Source of the DNA: Rhodocyclaceae bacterium
Lineage (GTDB): Bacteria > Pseudomonadota > Gammaproteobacteria > Burkholderiales > Rhodocyclaceae
Assembly: GCA_016791115.1 (NCBI GenBank)
Contig: JAEUNL010000047.1
Coordinates: 1-35,903 of the forward strand
DNA length: 35,903 bases
Reading direction: 5' to 3'
Part shown: positions 30,316 to 35,903 of the stretch, piece after piece
How the letters are laid out: the number at the start of each line of letters is the position of its first letter
How positions within the stretch are numbered: position 1 is the first letter of the stretch
Notes under the pieces: generated by a model
Told to the model about the DNA's origin: nothing
What the model saw: the letters and a program-made list of their open reading frames with translations, nothing else
Databases searched by the model: none
Made by a program: the position numbers and the translations under genes

Positions 30316-30422
30316 CGCAGATTTGCGAATTCGAGCAGCAACCCGGGTTGCATGTAGCCAAGCCAGATCAGAGCAAGCATCAGCAGGCCGAAGATTGCCA
30401 GCATCGTCTTTCGCGTCATCAT
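30303..30422 (-). CDS. Small single-helix membrane protein, 39 aa
   Basis: A 39-codon frame starting MMTRKTMLAIFG has a short basic head, one strongly hydrophobic segment (about residues 7-23) and a polar tail ending FANLRYCG. AGG lies just upstream of the ATG at 30422. It overlaps the end of the HDOD gene by 13 bp in convergent orientation. The amino acid pattern is that of a genuine small inner-membrane protein rather than a random frame, but there is no functional evidence. I do not recognise a named family. Confidence 0.5.
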   Translation of the reverse strand: MMTRKTMLAIFGLLMLALIWLGYMQPGLLLEFANLRYCG

Positions 30423-30551
30423 TGCCTGTAGCGTAGCGGGCCTTTTGCGTGCATGGATTGGGCGGCTTGTTTGGTCTGAGCGCCGCCGCCTTTCTTTCAA
30501 ATCTGATGCGAGTATGGCACCCTTCGCTGCGGAGTATGAACGGAGCTGGGC

Positions 30552-30875
30552 ATGAGATGCACGAGACTGAAAATGTCAGTTCAGGTGATTGCCGCTGCGC
30601 TTTCGCTGCTCCTGGCAGCTTCTTCATATGCCGATGATTCGGTGACCGGTGACAAGGGATCGGACATGGTCCTCGATCTGGTCATAACCCGCCCATTCGG
30701 CCTGGTCGCGACAGTGGTCGGAACAGCCGTGTTCGTGGTCGCCCTGCCATTCTCGATACCGTCGGGAAACGTCAAGGAAACTGCTGACGTCTTGGTCAAG
30801 CGCCCACTCGTTTACACCTTCGACCGGCCGCTGGGCGAGTTCGAAAGATGCGGAGCGGACCGGCACCCGTGCTAG
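30552..30875 (+). CDS. Small exported or membrane protein, 107 aa
   Basis: This is a 107-aa envelope protein of unknown function. An N-terminal signal-like segment (VIAAALSLLLAASSYA) is followed by a short polar part, a second hydrophobic segment (LVATVVGTAVFVVALPFSI, about 50-68) and a tail KRPLVYTFDRPLGEFERC. The PLGEF tail and general layout resemble small conserved proteobacterial envelope proteins known only as hypothetical. GGAG stands 6 nt before the ATG at 30552; a second ATG lies at 30573. It is the last chromosomal gene before the integrated element. Confidence 0.72.
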   Translation: MRCTRLKMSVQVIAAALSLLLAASSYADDSVTGDKGSDMVLDLVITRPFGLVATVVGTAVFVVALPFSIPSGNVKETADVLVKRPLVYTFDRPLGEFERCGADRHPC

Positions 30876-30899
30876 AACAACGATACCGGGGAAAGAAAC

Positions 30900-30944
30900 T
30901 GGGGCGACGGATGGGACTCGAACCCACGACAACCGGGATCACAA
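30900..30944 (-). other. 3' fragment of tRNA-His(GTG): attachment site of the integrated element
   Basis: Read on the minus strand, this 45-nt piece matches the 3' part of a tRNA-His: anticodon loop TTGTGAT with anticodon GTG (30940-30942), 3' anticodon strand CCCGG, a T arm GTGGG-TTCGAGT-CCCAT, acceptor strand CCGTCGC, the histidine-specific C73 and an encoded CCA ending at 30900. The 5' part (acceptor, D arm, 5' anticodon strand) is missing: the sequence beyond 30944 no longer pairs. This is the pattern left when a tyrosine integrase recombines in the anticodon loop. The intact tRNA-His is expected at the other end of the element, outside the window. Confidence 0.85.
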
Positions 30945-30969
30945 TCTCATTCAGTAGATATTCCGGCGT

Positions 30970-30988
30970 GTTGAGCAATGTTGAGCAT
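30970..30988. repeat. Direct repeat of TGTTGAGCA near the attachment site
   Basis: TGTTGAGCA occurs twice in tandem (30970-30978 and 30980-30988, period 10 bp), about 25 bp inside the element from the tRNA fragment. Short phased direct repeats next to the core site are typical arm-type binding sites for tyrosine integrases or excisionases. This function is inferred from position only. Confidence 0.45.
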
Positions 30989-31107
30989 TTTCGCTAAGTG
31001 ATTGTTTCTTTTCTCGATACGCCCCGAATAAGGGATTCGGCCTAGTTGGGTTGCGTTGATCTGCGCTGCTAAAATGTCTTCCATGGTTCTTCCACAGCGG
31101 AGGCAGC

Positions 31108-32607
31108 ATGGAAAAGACGAGTAGCCGAGTCAGACTGACAGCGGGCCGAATCGACGGCTTCAAGCCCACGAAGGGCAAGCGCGAGGCGTTTCTGTGGGAT
31201 ACGGAAGCGCCGGGGCTTGCTGTCCGCGCTCTGGACTCCGGGGTGCGGACGTTCATTTATCAGGCGTTGATCGCCGGCACGCGAAAGAGCGTGCGGATCG
31301 TTCTTGGCGACGCGCGAGTTATGGACCTTGACCGCGAGCGTGGCGAGCCGGACGGCGGTTTGTTTGTGCCGGGTGAAGGCGCCAGACAGGCCGCAAGGCG
31401 CCTCGCTGGTCTTTGCCGTGCCGGCATTGACCCCCGGCGGCGCATCGCTGAGCTAGAGGCCGTTAAGGAGGCCGCAGCGCGGGCCGCAGTCGAGGCTGAA
31501 GCCGCGAAGGCCGCAGAGGCGCAGCGCCAGTCCGTGACGTTCGGTGAGGCGTGGGGCGCGTATCTGGATTTCCAGCGTCTGCGCATGGCGCGGCCGAACG
31601 CCGAGCGCGGCACGTGTTGGGGTGTGAAGCACCTAGAGGATCACGAGCGGCTTTCTGCGGCGGGTGGCCTGCCCAAAAAACGCGGCGGGAAGGGCTTGAC
31701 CAAGCCGGGCGTGATCCATCCGCTGATGGGGCTTTCGCTGCGCTCCCTGACGGCCGAAATTCTTACTGACTGGCAACAAACTGAATCCCGCACCCGCGCC
31801 ACGTCCGCTCGAAAGGGCTTTGAGCTTGTGCGCGGTTTTGCCCGTTGGGCTGACTCCCGGCCGGAGTACGCCGGCCTAATCAATATGCGGATTTTCGAGG
31901 CGCGCGAGGTGCGCGATTCGGTTCCGCGACCCAGAACGAAGCCTGACGACTGCCTGCAACGCGAAATGCTTCCGGCATGGTTCGCCGAAGTTCGCAAGCT
32001 TCCGCCCGTCGTGAGCGCCTATTTGCAAGCCCTGTTGCTGACCGGTGCCCGGCGTGAGGAAATTGCCCGCTTGGAATGGGAGAACGTTGATGCGCTATGG
32101 AAATCGCTCGTCATTGCCGACAAGGTTGAAGGTGAGCGGACGATCCCTTTGACGCCCCATGTCGAGTCCCTGCTTCTCGATTTGAGGCGGCGAAACAACA
32201 CAGTTCCGGCGCCCGTCCGCATCCTGCACGGCAAGAAAGTTTCCGTCGATGTGGCGAACTGGTCGCCCTCGCCGCTCGTGTTTGCAGCCGGTTCTGCGTC
32301 TGGGCGTCTGGAAGACCCGACCCGAGCGCATAACCGGGCGCTAGCTGCTGCCGGGCTGCCTCACACGACTCTTCACGGCCTTCGCCGCTCGTTTGCCACC
32401 TTGGCCGAATGGATCGAGATGCCCGTCGGTATCGTCGCGCAGATTCAGGGTCACAAGCCGAGCGCAACGGTTGAGCGACATTACCGGCGCCGCCCTCTTG
32501 ATCTGCTACGCCTCTGGCACATCAAGTATGAGCAATGGATTCTCGATCAGGCGGGGATCGAGCAACCGGCGCAGCGTGCGCCGCTGGAACTGGTCAAAAA
32601 GCCGTGA
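31108..32607 (+). CDS. Tyrosine-type site-specific integrase
   Basis: This is the recombinase that inserts and excises the element at tRNA-His. The 499-aa protein has an N-terminal DUF4102-like arm-binding domain (about 8-70), an Ala/Glu-rich coiled linker (about 115-140), a core-binding SAM-like domain (about 145-255) and a C-terminal catalytic domain. All catalytic residues are visible: R315 (LTGARREEI), K339, H423 and R426 (LHGLRRSFA), H449 (QGHKP) and Y459 (ERHYRRRP). The ATG at 31108 has GGAGG just upstream. It points into the element, and its TGA stop overlaps the GTG start of the next gene. Confidence 0.95.
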   Translation: MEKTSSRVRLTAGRIDGFKPTKGKREAFLWDTEAPGLAVRALDSGVRTFIYQALIAGTRKSVRIVLGDARVMDLDRERGEPDGGLFVPGEGARQAARRLAGLCRAGIDPRRRIAELEAVKEAAARAAVEAEAAKAAEAQRQSVTFGEAWGAYLDFQRLRMARPNAERGTCWGVKHLEDHERLSAAGGLPKKRGGKGLTKPGVIHPLMGLSLRSLTAEILTDWQQTESRTRATSARKGFELVRGFARWADSRPEYAGLINMRIFEAREVRDSVPRPRTKPDDCLQREMLPAWFAEVRKLPPVVSAYLQALLLTGARREEIARLEWENVDALWKSLVIADKVEGERTIPLTPHVESLLLDLRRRNNTVPAPVRILHGKKVSVDVANWSPSPLVFAAGSASGRLEDPTRAHNRALAAAGLPHTTLHGLRRSFATLAEWIEMPVGIVAQIQGHKPSATVERHYRRRPLDLLRLWHIKYEQWILDQAGIEQPAQRAPLELVKKP

Positions 32608-33050
32608 CGCCCGAGGAAAAGGCTTTTGAGGCCGGCATTATCGAGGCCGCGCGGGCGGGTGACCCCTCGTATCTCGCCGATGCGCTGCGCGCCGATTTTC
32701 CGCTGTCACAAGAGGCGCGAGATTTTGCTGCTGACTTGATCGAGGGAAGGATCGGCACCCCGCGTAAGCGCGGAGGGCAACGCGACCCCGGGCGCGATAG
32801 CAGGCGTCATGAAGTCGCGAGCGCTGTCGCCCTGCTGATGTTGTCCGGCGTGACCCTTGATCGCGCTTGTGATGAGTGCGCGAATGACGCGGCGCTGCCG
32901 GCCGAAAAACGGCGCTTCCGTTTCGCGGTGAGCGAGAGTTACGCTCGAAAAGCCTATGCTCAAGCCATTAGGCAGGGATGGCCGTTGCCCTCCATGGAGT
33001 GGCTTGTCAAGACTGAGGGATGGCCCCTCAAACAGTCCGACCTTGAGTAG
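32604..33050 (+). CDS. Unrecognised 148-aa protein coupled to the integrase
   Basis: I do not recognise a family. The GTG start at 32604 overlaps the integrase stop (GTGA), so translation is probably coupled; a longer frame from 32535 would lie inside the integrase gene. The protein is hydrophilic. It has an acidic helical N-terminal third, a basic Gly/Arg/Asp-rich middle (GTPRKRGGQRDPGRDSRRHE, about 51-70) and a C-terminal half containing a helical stretch SAVALLMLSGVTLDRACDEC and SESYARKAYAQAIRQGWPL. The second half could hold a helix-turn-helix, but this is weak. Position suggests a role in integration or its control. Repeat copy A begins within 5 bp of its stop. Confidence 0.75.
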   Translation: MTPEEKAFEAGIIEAARAGDPSYLADALRADFPLSQEARDFAADLIEGRIGTPRKRGGQRDPGRDSRRHEVASAVALLMLSGVTLDRACDECANDAALPAEKRRFRFAVSESYARKAYAQAIRQGWPLPSMEWLVKTEGWPLKQSDLE

Positions 33051-33052
33051 CC

Positions 33053-33087
33053 TTAGTTCACGCGAATCCCGATTCACATGAACTGAC
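33053..33087. repeat. 35-bp double-palindromic repeat, copy A
   Basis: This copy contains outer arms AGTTCA/TGAACT (33055-33060 and 33079-33084) and inner arms GAATC/GATTC around CC (33064-33075). Read differently, it is two TTCAnnnGAA-like sites 16 bp apart. It matches copy B at 31 of 35 positions, and all four differences are transitions that leave the arms intact. It starts directly after the stop of the 148-aa gene. Confidence 0.9.
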
Positions 33088-33430
33088 TCTATCAAATGTC
33101 TGCGCGATGCTGAGTGCTGTTGATGAACGGTACTCCGCACCGATTAAGTAAGCAGCCTAGCCTTGGCTGGCGCGGAAGGAAACAGGGCGACCTCGGGGCT
33201 TTGACCCAGCCCGCGCCGTTGTGGTGAGACGGGAAACGGCGCGCCGAACACGCTTTCTACTGACATATGCGACGCCGGCAGGGATTACCCCCAATGTGGC
33301 GGCAGGGCGCCTGACCCAGCGATATTGGGTAGCGTGGAATACGAGGCCCGGCCTCTGGGATGCAGTCAGGGGTAACGGGTCACGGTTACGCCTTATATAT
33401 AGTCTTTCGCTATCGCTATAAGATTGTCGA

Positions 33431-33465
33431 TTAGTTCATATGAATCCCGATTCACGTGAACTGAC
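33431..33465. repeat. 35-bp double-palindromic repeat, copy B
   Basis: This copy has the same outer arms AGTTCA/TGAACT (33433-33438 and 33457-33462) and inner arms GAATC/GATTC (33442-33453). Here both half-elements are perfect 10-bp palindromes, TTCATATGAA and TTCACGTGAA, separated by TCCCGA. It lies 58 bp upstream of the helix-turn-helix gene and just downstream of a TATAAG box, the position of a repressor operator. Confidence 0.9.
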
Positions 33466-33523
33466 ATTCCTTGGCTCTTCGATCACGATGTTTCGCGTTG
33501 ATCCCTGCTAGCCGGAACAAACC

Positions 33524-33772
33524 ATGAGCTTGACGACGAACGAACTTGCCGCGCAATTGTGCATTGCTCCGCAAACGCTGCGCGCTGCGTTATGCCGGTC
33601 GGGTAGCTATTTCGGCATCCGTCCGGCGAAATTGCCCGGCGGGCGCTTGCTTTGGCCCGACGATACCTTGACGCGACTGACGAACAGCGGCCCGACTCCG
33701 GAGCGATCCGAAACCGCGAAACGCGCCGCTGCCGCGTCCGTCGCGGTTCGCCGCGCGAAGGCTGTCGCGTGA
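33524..33772 (+). CDS. Small helix-turn-helix (excisionase/AlpA-like) protein, 82 aa
   Basis: This is a probable DNA-binding protein. Residues 3-47 (TTNELAAQLCIAPQTLRAALCR, then a wing-like GIRPAKLPGGRLLWPDD) have the layout of MerR/Xis-type winged helix proteins that act as excisionases or AlpA-like activators in mobile elements. The Ala/Arg-rich tail is basic. The ATG at 33524 has GGAA 7 nt upstream. Its stop overlaps the GTG of the next gene. It is the first gene after repeat copy B and therefore the best candidate to bind, or be controlled through, the 35-bp repeats. Confidence 0.78.
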   Translation: MSLTTNELAAQLCIAPQTLRAALCRSGSYFGIRPAKLPGGRLLWPDDTLTRLTNSGPTPERSETAKRAAAASVAVRRAKAVA

Positions 33773-33966
33773 TCTCGCGCGGACGTTTTCTTGAGCGAGC
33801 AACGTGCGCCGTTTGTGGACGCTTATTCATTCGGAATCACTCCGAGCCGTGGCGGGTCGCTTGTATCGGGTGCGCGGATAAGCGCAAGGCGAAGCGACGC
33901 CGGGCAAAGAAACAAATAACAATGTCATGCACGCCTGAGCAATACCGGCTCGCCTCTGGCAAATGA
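33769..33966 (+). CDS. Zinc-ribbon microprotein, 65 aa
   Basis: This is a very basic 65-aa protein with two CxxC knuckles, C13/C16 (CAVCGRLF) and C32/C35 (CIGCADKRK), spaced as in zinc ribbons, followed by a lysine/arginine-rich tail (KRKAKRRRAKKQ). This suggests a small nucleic-acid-binding zinc protein. The GTG start at 33769 overlaps the stop of the helix-turn-helix gene (GTGA), so the two are probably made together. A longer frame from 33652 would lie inside that gene. The function is unknown. Confidence 0.7.
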   Translation: MISRGRFLERATCAVCGRLFIRNHSEPWRVACIGCADKRKAKRRRAKKQITMSCTPEQYRLASGK

Positions 33967-33981
33967 CAAACGGGAATGCAA

Positions 33982-34179
33982 ATGAACGATCTTGAACAAC
34001 TCGATTATGACTTACGCGTGCTAATCGCCGCTGCAAGACGGCATGGACAGGTGGTGACGGCCGAAGGGATCGCGGCGCAACTTTGGTCCCGAGTGGCCGA
34101 TGGCGCGGAGCATCGATTCGTTCGCGTCGCCGCAATCGAAAATTTCACCTCGCGCGCTGCGCGGCTTTTGGAGAGATGA
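33982..34179 (+). CDS. Unrecognised small helical protein, 65 aa
   Basis: This 65-aa protein begins MNDLEQLDYDLRVLIAAARR. It is mostly helical by composition, with an alternating pattern (VVTAEGIAAQLWSRVADG) that could be a small helix-turn-helix, but I cannot assign it. I choose the ATG at 33982 because GGGA lies about 7 nt before it; the in-frame ATG at 33976 is too close. It follows the zinc-ribbon gene by 15 bp and lies 3 bp before the next gene. Confidence 0.6.
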   Translation: MNDLEQLDYDLRVLIAAARRHGQVVTAEGIAAQLWSRVADGAEHRFVRVAAIENFTSRAARLLER

Positions 34180-34182
34180 CAA

Positions 34183-34818
34183 GTGGACCCTTTGGAAAAC
34201 GCTTTGCAGGATGCACTATTTGCGAATGGCATAGATGCCGCGCTCCCTACTCACCTTGGTGAGCGTGCGCGCCGTGCTGTCGCGATGCTTGCCGAGGCTG
34301 AATCAGCGCATGGGACAGAACTCGCAACCGCGCATCGCGACTTACTTCCCGAAGCTCGCGCTCGCCGTATTGCTGAAGTTGAGCGCGAAACCGATGCGCG
34401 CATTCGGCAGGCGATCGAGGAAGTGCGGACCGAACTTACCGATGCGCTTGCAACGGCTCGGCAACGCCTCCGGGGCGCTTCGCCCGGTCCGGTCGATCCG
34501 GCGATTGAGGCTGAATTCCGGAGCGCGTTGCGGGGCATCGATCCCGTTCTCGTTCGAGAACATTTTTTGGAAGCTTGTCGTGTTCTTGATCGCCGCACGA
34601 TTGCCGCCGTGATCGGCGCTCCCTTTTTTCTTCCGCTTGTCGATAGCGAGGCGCTGGAGGTCGGCGAAAGAATTCGCGCTCGTGCTGCTCAGCCGCAGGT
34701 TGCTGAATTAGCCGATGCACTGGCCCGCGCGCTGAGTCTCGTTGATGACGCGGAACGGGCGACCCGTCGCCGGCTTGGGCTAATCGACACCCTGCAAACG
34801 ATTATGCACAAGGAATGA
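34183..34818 (+). CDS. Unrecognised coiled-coil-rich protein, 211 aa
   Basis: This is a 211-aa, mostly charged and helical protein with a GTG start at 34183 and GGAGAG about 9 nt upstream. Residues about 45-97 (EARARRIAEVERETDARIRQ, then AIEEVRTELTDALATARQRL) look like a long coiled coil, and the C-terminal part has a second helical region ending RRRLGLIDTLQTIMHKE. No catalytic motif or membrane segment is visible. It could be a structural or scaffolding-type protein, but that is speculation. It is the largest product of the cluster. Confidence 0.68.
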   Translation: MDPLENALQDALFANGIDAALPTHLGERARRAVAMLAEAESAHGTELATAHRDLLPEARARRIAEVERETDARIRQAIEEVRTELTDALATARQRLRGASPGPVDPAIEAEFRSALRGIDPVLVREHFLEACRVLDRRTIAAVIGAPFFLPLVDSEALEVGERIRARAAQPQVAELADALARALSLVDDAERATRRRLGLIDTLQTIMHKE

Positions 34819-34905
34819 TGCGCCGCCACCCGCCGGTCGCCATTCCCGGCGGAGTTCTGCCCGGCTCGCCTTGACGCGGGCCGGGCGGGGCCGCGAAAAA
34901 AAAAC

Positions 34906-35118
34906 ATGACTCCCGCACCCGTCCAAAATGAATGCACGGCAATCTTGAAGCTGTGCGGATGGCGCTCGATCACGTTATGCGTTTTCGATAATCAATTATT
35001 CGTACATGATCCGAACAAAAAGATGGACCCCGCTTTGCGCAGGCGAATTGTCCGCGCCAAGCCGTATTTGATGGCCGTGCTTCGCCCTGAGCACGCACCC
35101 GCGAAGGACGCACCGTGA
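34906..35118 (+). CDS. TubC-like small protein, 70 aa
   Basis: This 70-aa protein has a short hydrophobic strand region (ITLCVFDNQLFVHDP) followed by MDPALRRRIVRAKPYLMAVLRPE. This order, two strands then a helix with a terminal leucine pair, resembles the TubC-type N-terminal domain found in docking proteins and also as a short domain in mobile-element replication proteins; the match is by pattern memory only. The ATG at 34906 lacks a ribosome-binding site but is preceded by nine A residues (34896-34904). The 87-bp gap before it holds a GC-rich inverted repeat (GCCCGGC/GCCGGGC, about 34858-34886). Its stop overlaps the next GTG. Confidence 0.58.
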   Translation: MTPAPVQNECTAILKLCGWRSITLCVFDNQLFVHDPNKKMDPALRRRIVRAKPYLMAVLRPEHAPAKDAP

Positions 35119-35438
35119 CGACGCAGAAACGCACGAAAAAGGCCGTCCCCGAGACTGGAAAACGCACTAGCGGAACCGCCAAGAGCCGCGCCAACGCTCG
35201 CAAAGCCGGATCGCCTACCCCTTGCCGCGTCCCGCTGCGGACAGTCGAACACGTACGGGTTCAACTTGCTCGCCTATTCCGTGAAGCGCGAACGGGTGCG
35301 CTCCCGAGCAGCGAAGCAACGCGATTCGCTTACTTACTTGGGCAACTCCGCGTGACCATTGCGGACGCAACAATTGAGGCGCGCTTGACCGAAGCGGAGC
35401 GCCAGCTTTCGGCGTTGCTCGCCCGGTTGCCGAAATAA
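35115..35438 (+). CDS. Basic conserved-type small protein, 107 aa
   Basis: The GTG start at 35115 overlaps the previous stop (GTGA). The N-terminal 40 residues are very basic and probably disordered (KRTKKAV, SRANARKAG). Residues about 43-107 form a helical domain, VEHVRVQLARLFREARTGALPSSEATRFAYLLGQL then IEARLTEAERQL. From memory this domain type resembles small phage-associated proteins often encoded just before terminase or packaging genes, but I cannot verify this. It may bind DNA through the basic tail. Its TAA stop overlaps the ATG of the next gene (TAATG). Confidence 0.65.
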   Translation: MTTQKRTKKAVPETGKRTSGTAKSRANARKAGSPTPCRVPLRTVEHVRVQLARLFREARTGALPSSEATRFAYLLGQLRVTIADATIEARLTEAERQLSALLARLPK

Positions 35439-35809
35439 TGACAACCGCAAGCCGACTCGACGCGTTACTTGCTGGCCTGTCTGGCGCGGTAGCGAAAATG
35501 CCAGCGGAACGGACTATTCCGCTTGAGTATCTGAGCATTGACGCCCTTCGGCTATTACTGCGCTTGAAAGAGCATGGGCGGTCCGCACTGACCGATACTG
35601 AGGCGAAGGCGCTCGCGCTCGCGGCTTTATGGGCGCCGAGATTCGAGCGCATCGGCATCTCTCGCGGCGCTCGGTGGCCCCGCGCCGAACTTCGGCGGCT
35701 CCGTTGGCTGAGATGGGCCGCTCGAAACAATGTCACCATCATTGACCCGGATTCGCCCTATCCGCGTCCCGTCAGACTCGCGCCTTGGATGCATCCGGAC
35801 GAGGCCTAA
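35438..35809 (+). CDS. Unrecognised 123-aa protein, last gene of the cluster
   Basis: This 123-aa protein begins MTTASRLDALLAGLSGAVAKM. The ATG at 35438 shares a base with the previous TAA stop, so translation is likely coupled. The middle (SIDALRLLLRLKEHGRSALTD then TEAKALALAALW) is helical; the C-terminal third is basic and rich in Trp and Arg (GARWPRAELRRLRWLRWAARN) and ends IDPDSPYPRPVRLAPWMHPDEA. The Trp/Arg segment could contact nucleic acid. No family is recognised. A strong terminator follows 15 bp later. Confidence 0.65.
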   Translation: MTTASRLDALLAGLSGAVAKMPAERTIPLEYLSIDALRLLLRLKEHGRSALTDTEAKALALAALWAPRFERIGISRGARWPRAELRRLRWLRWAARNNVTIIDPDSPYPRPVRLAPWMHPDEA

Positions 35810-35824
35810 CCGACCTCTTCTTGG

Positions 35825-35862
35825 CCGGCGCGTCCGCACCTCCTCGGACCGCCGGTTTTTTT
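35825..35862 (+). terminator. Strong Rho-independent terminator ending the small-gene cluster
   Basis: The stem is CCGGCG plus GTCCG (35825-35830 and 35832-35836, one bulged C) paired with CGGAC plus CGCCGG (35845-35855), giving 11 bp, with an 8-nt loop and a run of seven T (35856-35862). This closes the transcript of the seven small genes. Confidence 0.88.
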
Positions 35863-35903
35863 GCCCGCTGGCTTCACGGATCACGCCACGGCGCCACGAT
35901 CAC

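Larger units (their letters stand above)
33051..33523. other. 473-bp non-coding control region of the element
   Basis: There is no convincing gene between 33050 and 33524. The segment holds repeat copies A and B at its two ends, two copies of TGACCCAGC (33202-33210 and 33312-33320), a short inverted repeat ACCCA/TGGGT around 33314-33331, GTAAC/GTTAC around 33372-33388, and an AT-rich stretch with TATATA and TATAAG (about 33393-33422) directly before copy B. TATAAG at 33417-33422 is a 5/6 match to a -10 box and would start transcription about 4 bp before copy B. It could be a promoter/operator region or a replication origin of an excised form; neither is proven. Confidence 0.6.
30900..35903 (+). 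mobile_element. Integrative element at tRNA-His, left part; right end outside window
   Basis: The region begins at the tRNA-His fragment, carries a tyrosine recombinase 163 bp inside, and continues with small co-oriented genes, many with GTG starts and overlapping stops. By eye it is less GC-rich than the flanking chromosome. No second copy of the attachment sequence occurs in the window, so the element extends past 35903. There are no recognisable capsid, terminase, relaxase or transfer genes in the visible 5 kb. A phage satellite, an integrative mobilisable element, or the integration/early region of a prophage are all possible. Confidence 0.8.

Noticed and set aside
30900..30990. A complete tRNA gene at the element boundary
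   Set aside because: Only the 3' part from the anticodon loop onward is present; the 5' acceptor strand GCGACGG-type sequence and D arm are missing, so it is an attachment-site fragment.
33221..33421. A 66-codon frame inside the control region of the element
   Set aside because: It has a GTG start with no ribosome-binding site and an odd composition (SLSLSL end), and it runs through the repeats and AT-rich stretch; I treat the region as non-coding but cannot exclude it.
33053..33465. A CRISPR array made from the 35-bp repeats
   Set aside because: There are only two copies, separated by 343 bp, no regular spacers and no cas genes; the nested palindromes fit operator or origin sites better.

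Overview
The window is high-GC bacterial chromosome, most probably from a betaproteobacterium (Rhodocyclales or a close relative). This rests on the contiguous sdh-gltA-odh cluster with a divergent mdh, the EarP/arginine-32 type of elongation factor P, and an AcnB-type aconitase. The order-level placement is inference; no rRNA or marker search could be run.

Positions 1-16497 form a TCA-cycle supercluster. On the minus strand, in transcription order, lie a HutC-type GntR regulator, sdhC, sdhD, sdhA, sdhB, sdhE, gltA, odhA, odhB and the start of lpd, which runs off the left edge. Diverging on the plus strand are mdh, a CitE-like CoA-ester lyase, a secreted DUF3617 protein and acnB. Together they encode aconitase, citrate synthase, 2-oxoglutarate dehydrogenase (E1, E2, E3), succinate dehydrogenase with its flavinylation factor, and malate dehydrogenase. 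The gntR-mdh intergenic region holds a clear sigma70-type promoter and a 14-bp perfect palindrome that is a good operator candidate.

Positions 16552-30875 are ordinary accessory chromosome. They carry a macrodomain hydrolase translationally coupled to a nitronate monooxygenase, a secreted metallo-beta-lactamase-fold enzyme, a tandem-receiver response regulator, EamA and AEC transporters, the earP-efp pair, a macA-macB-outer-membrane-factor export operon, an HDOD protein and two small envelope proteins.

From 30900 to the right edge is an integrative element. Its left boundary is the 3' part (anticodon loop to CCA) of a tRNA-His gene, left as an attachment-site remnant. A tyrosine recombinase and a coupled 148-aa protein follow. 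Next comes a 473-bp stretch with no convincing gene that contains two copies of a 35-bp double-palindromic repeat, and then seven small, tightly packed, mostly unrecognisable genes ending at a strong terminator. There are no phage structural, conjugation or known defence genes in the visible part, and the right end and intact tRNA-His lie outside the window. If the window holds an undescribed system, it is this element: the paired repeats plus the small-gene cluster.
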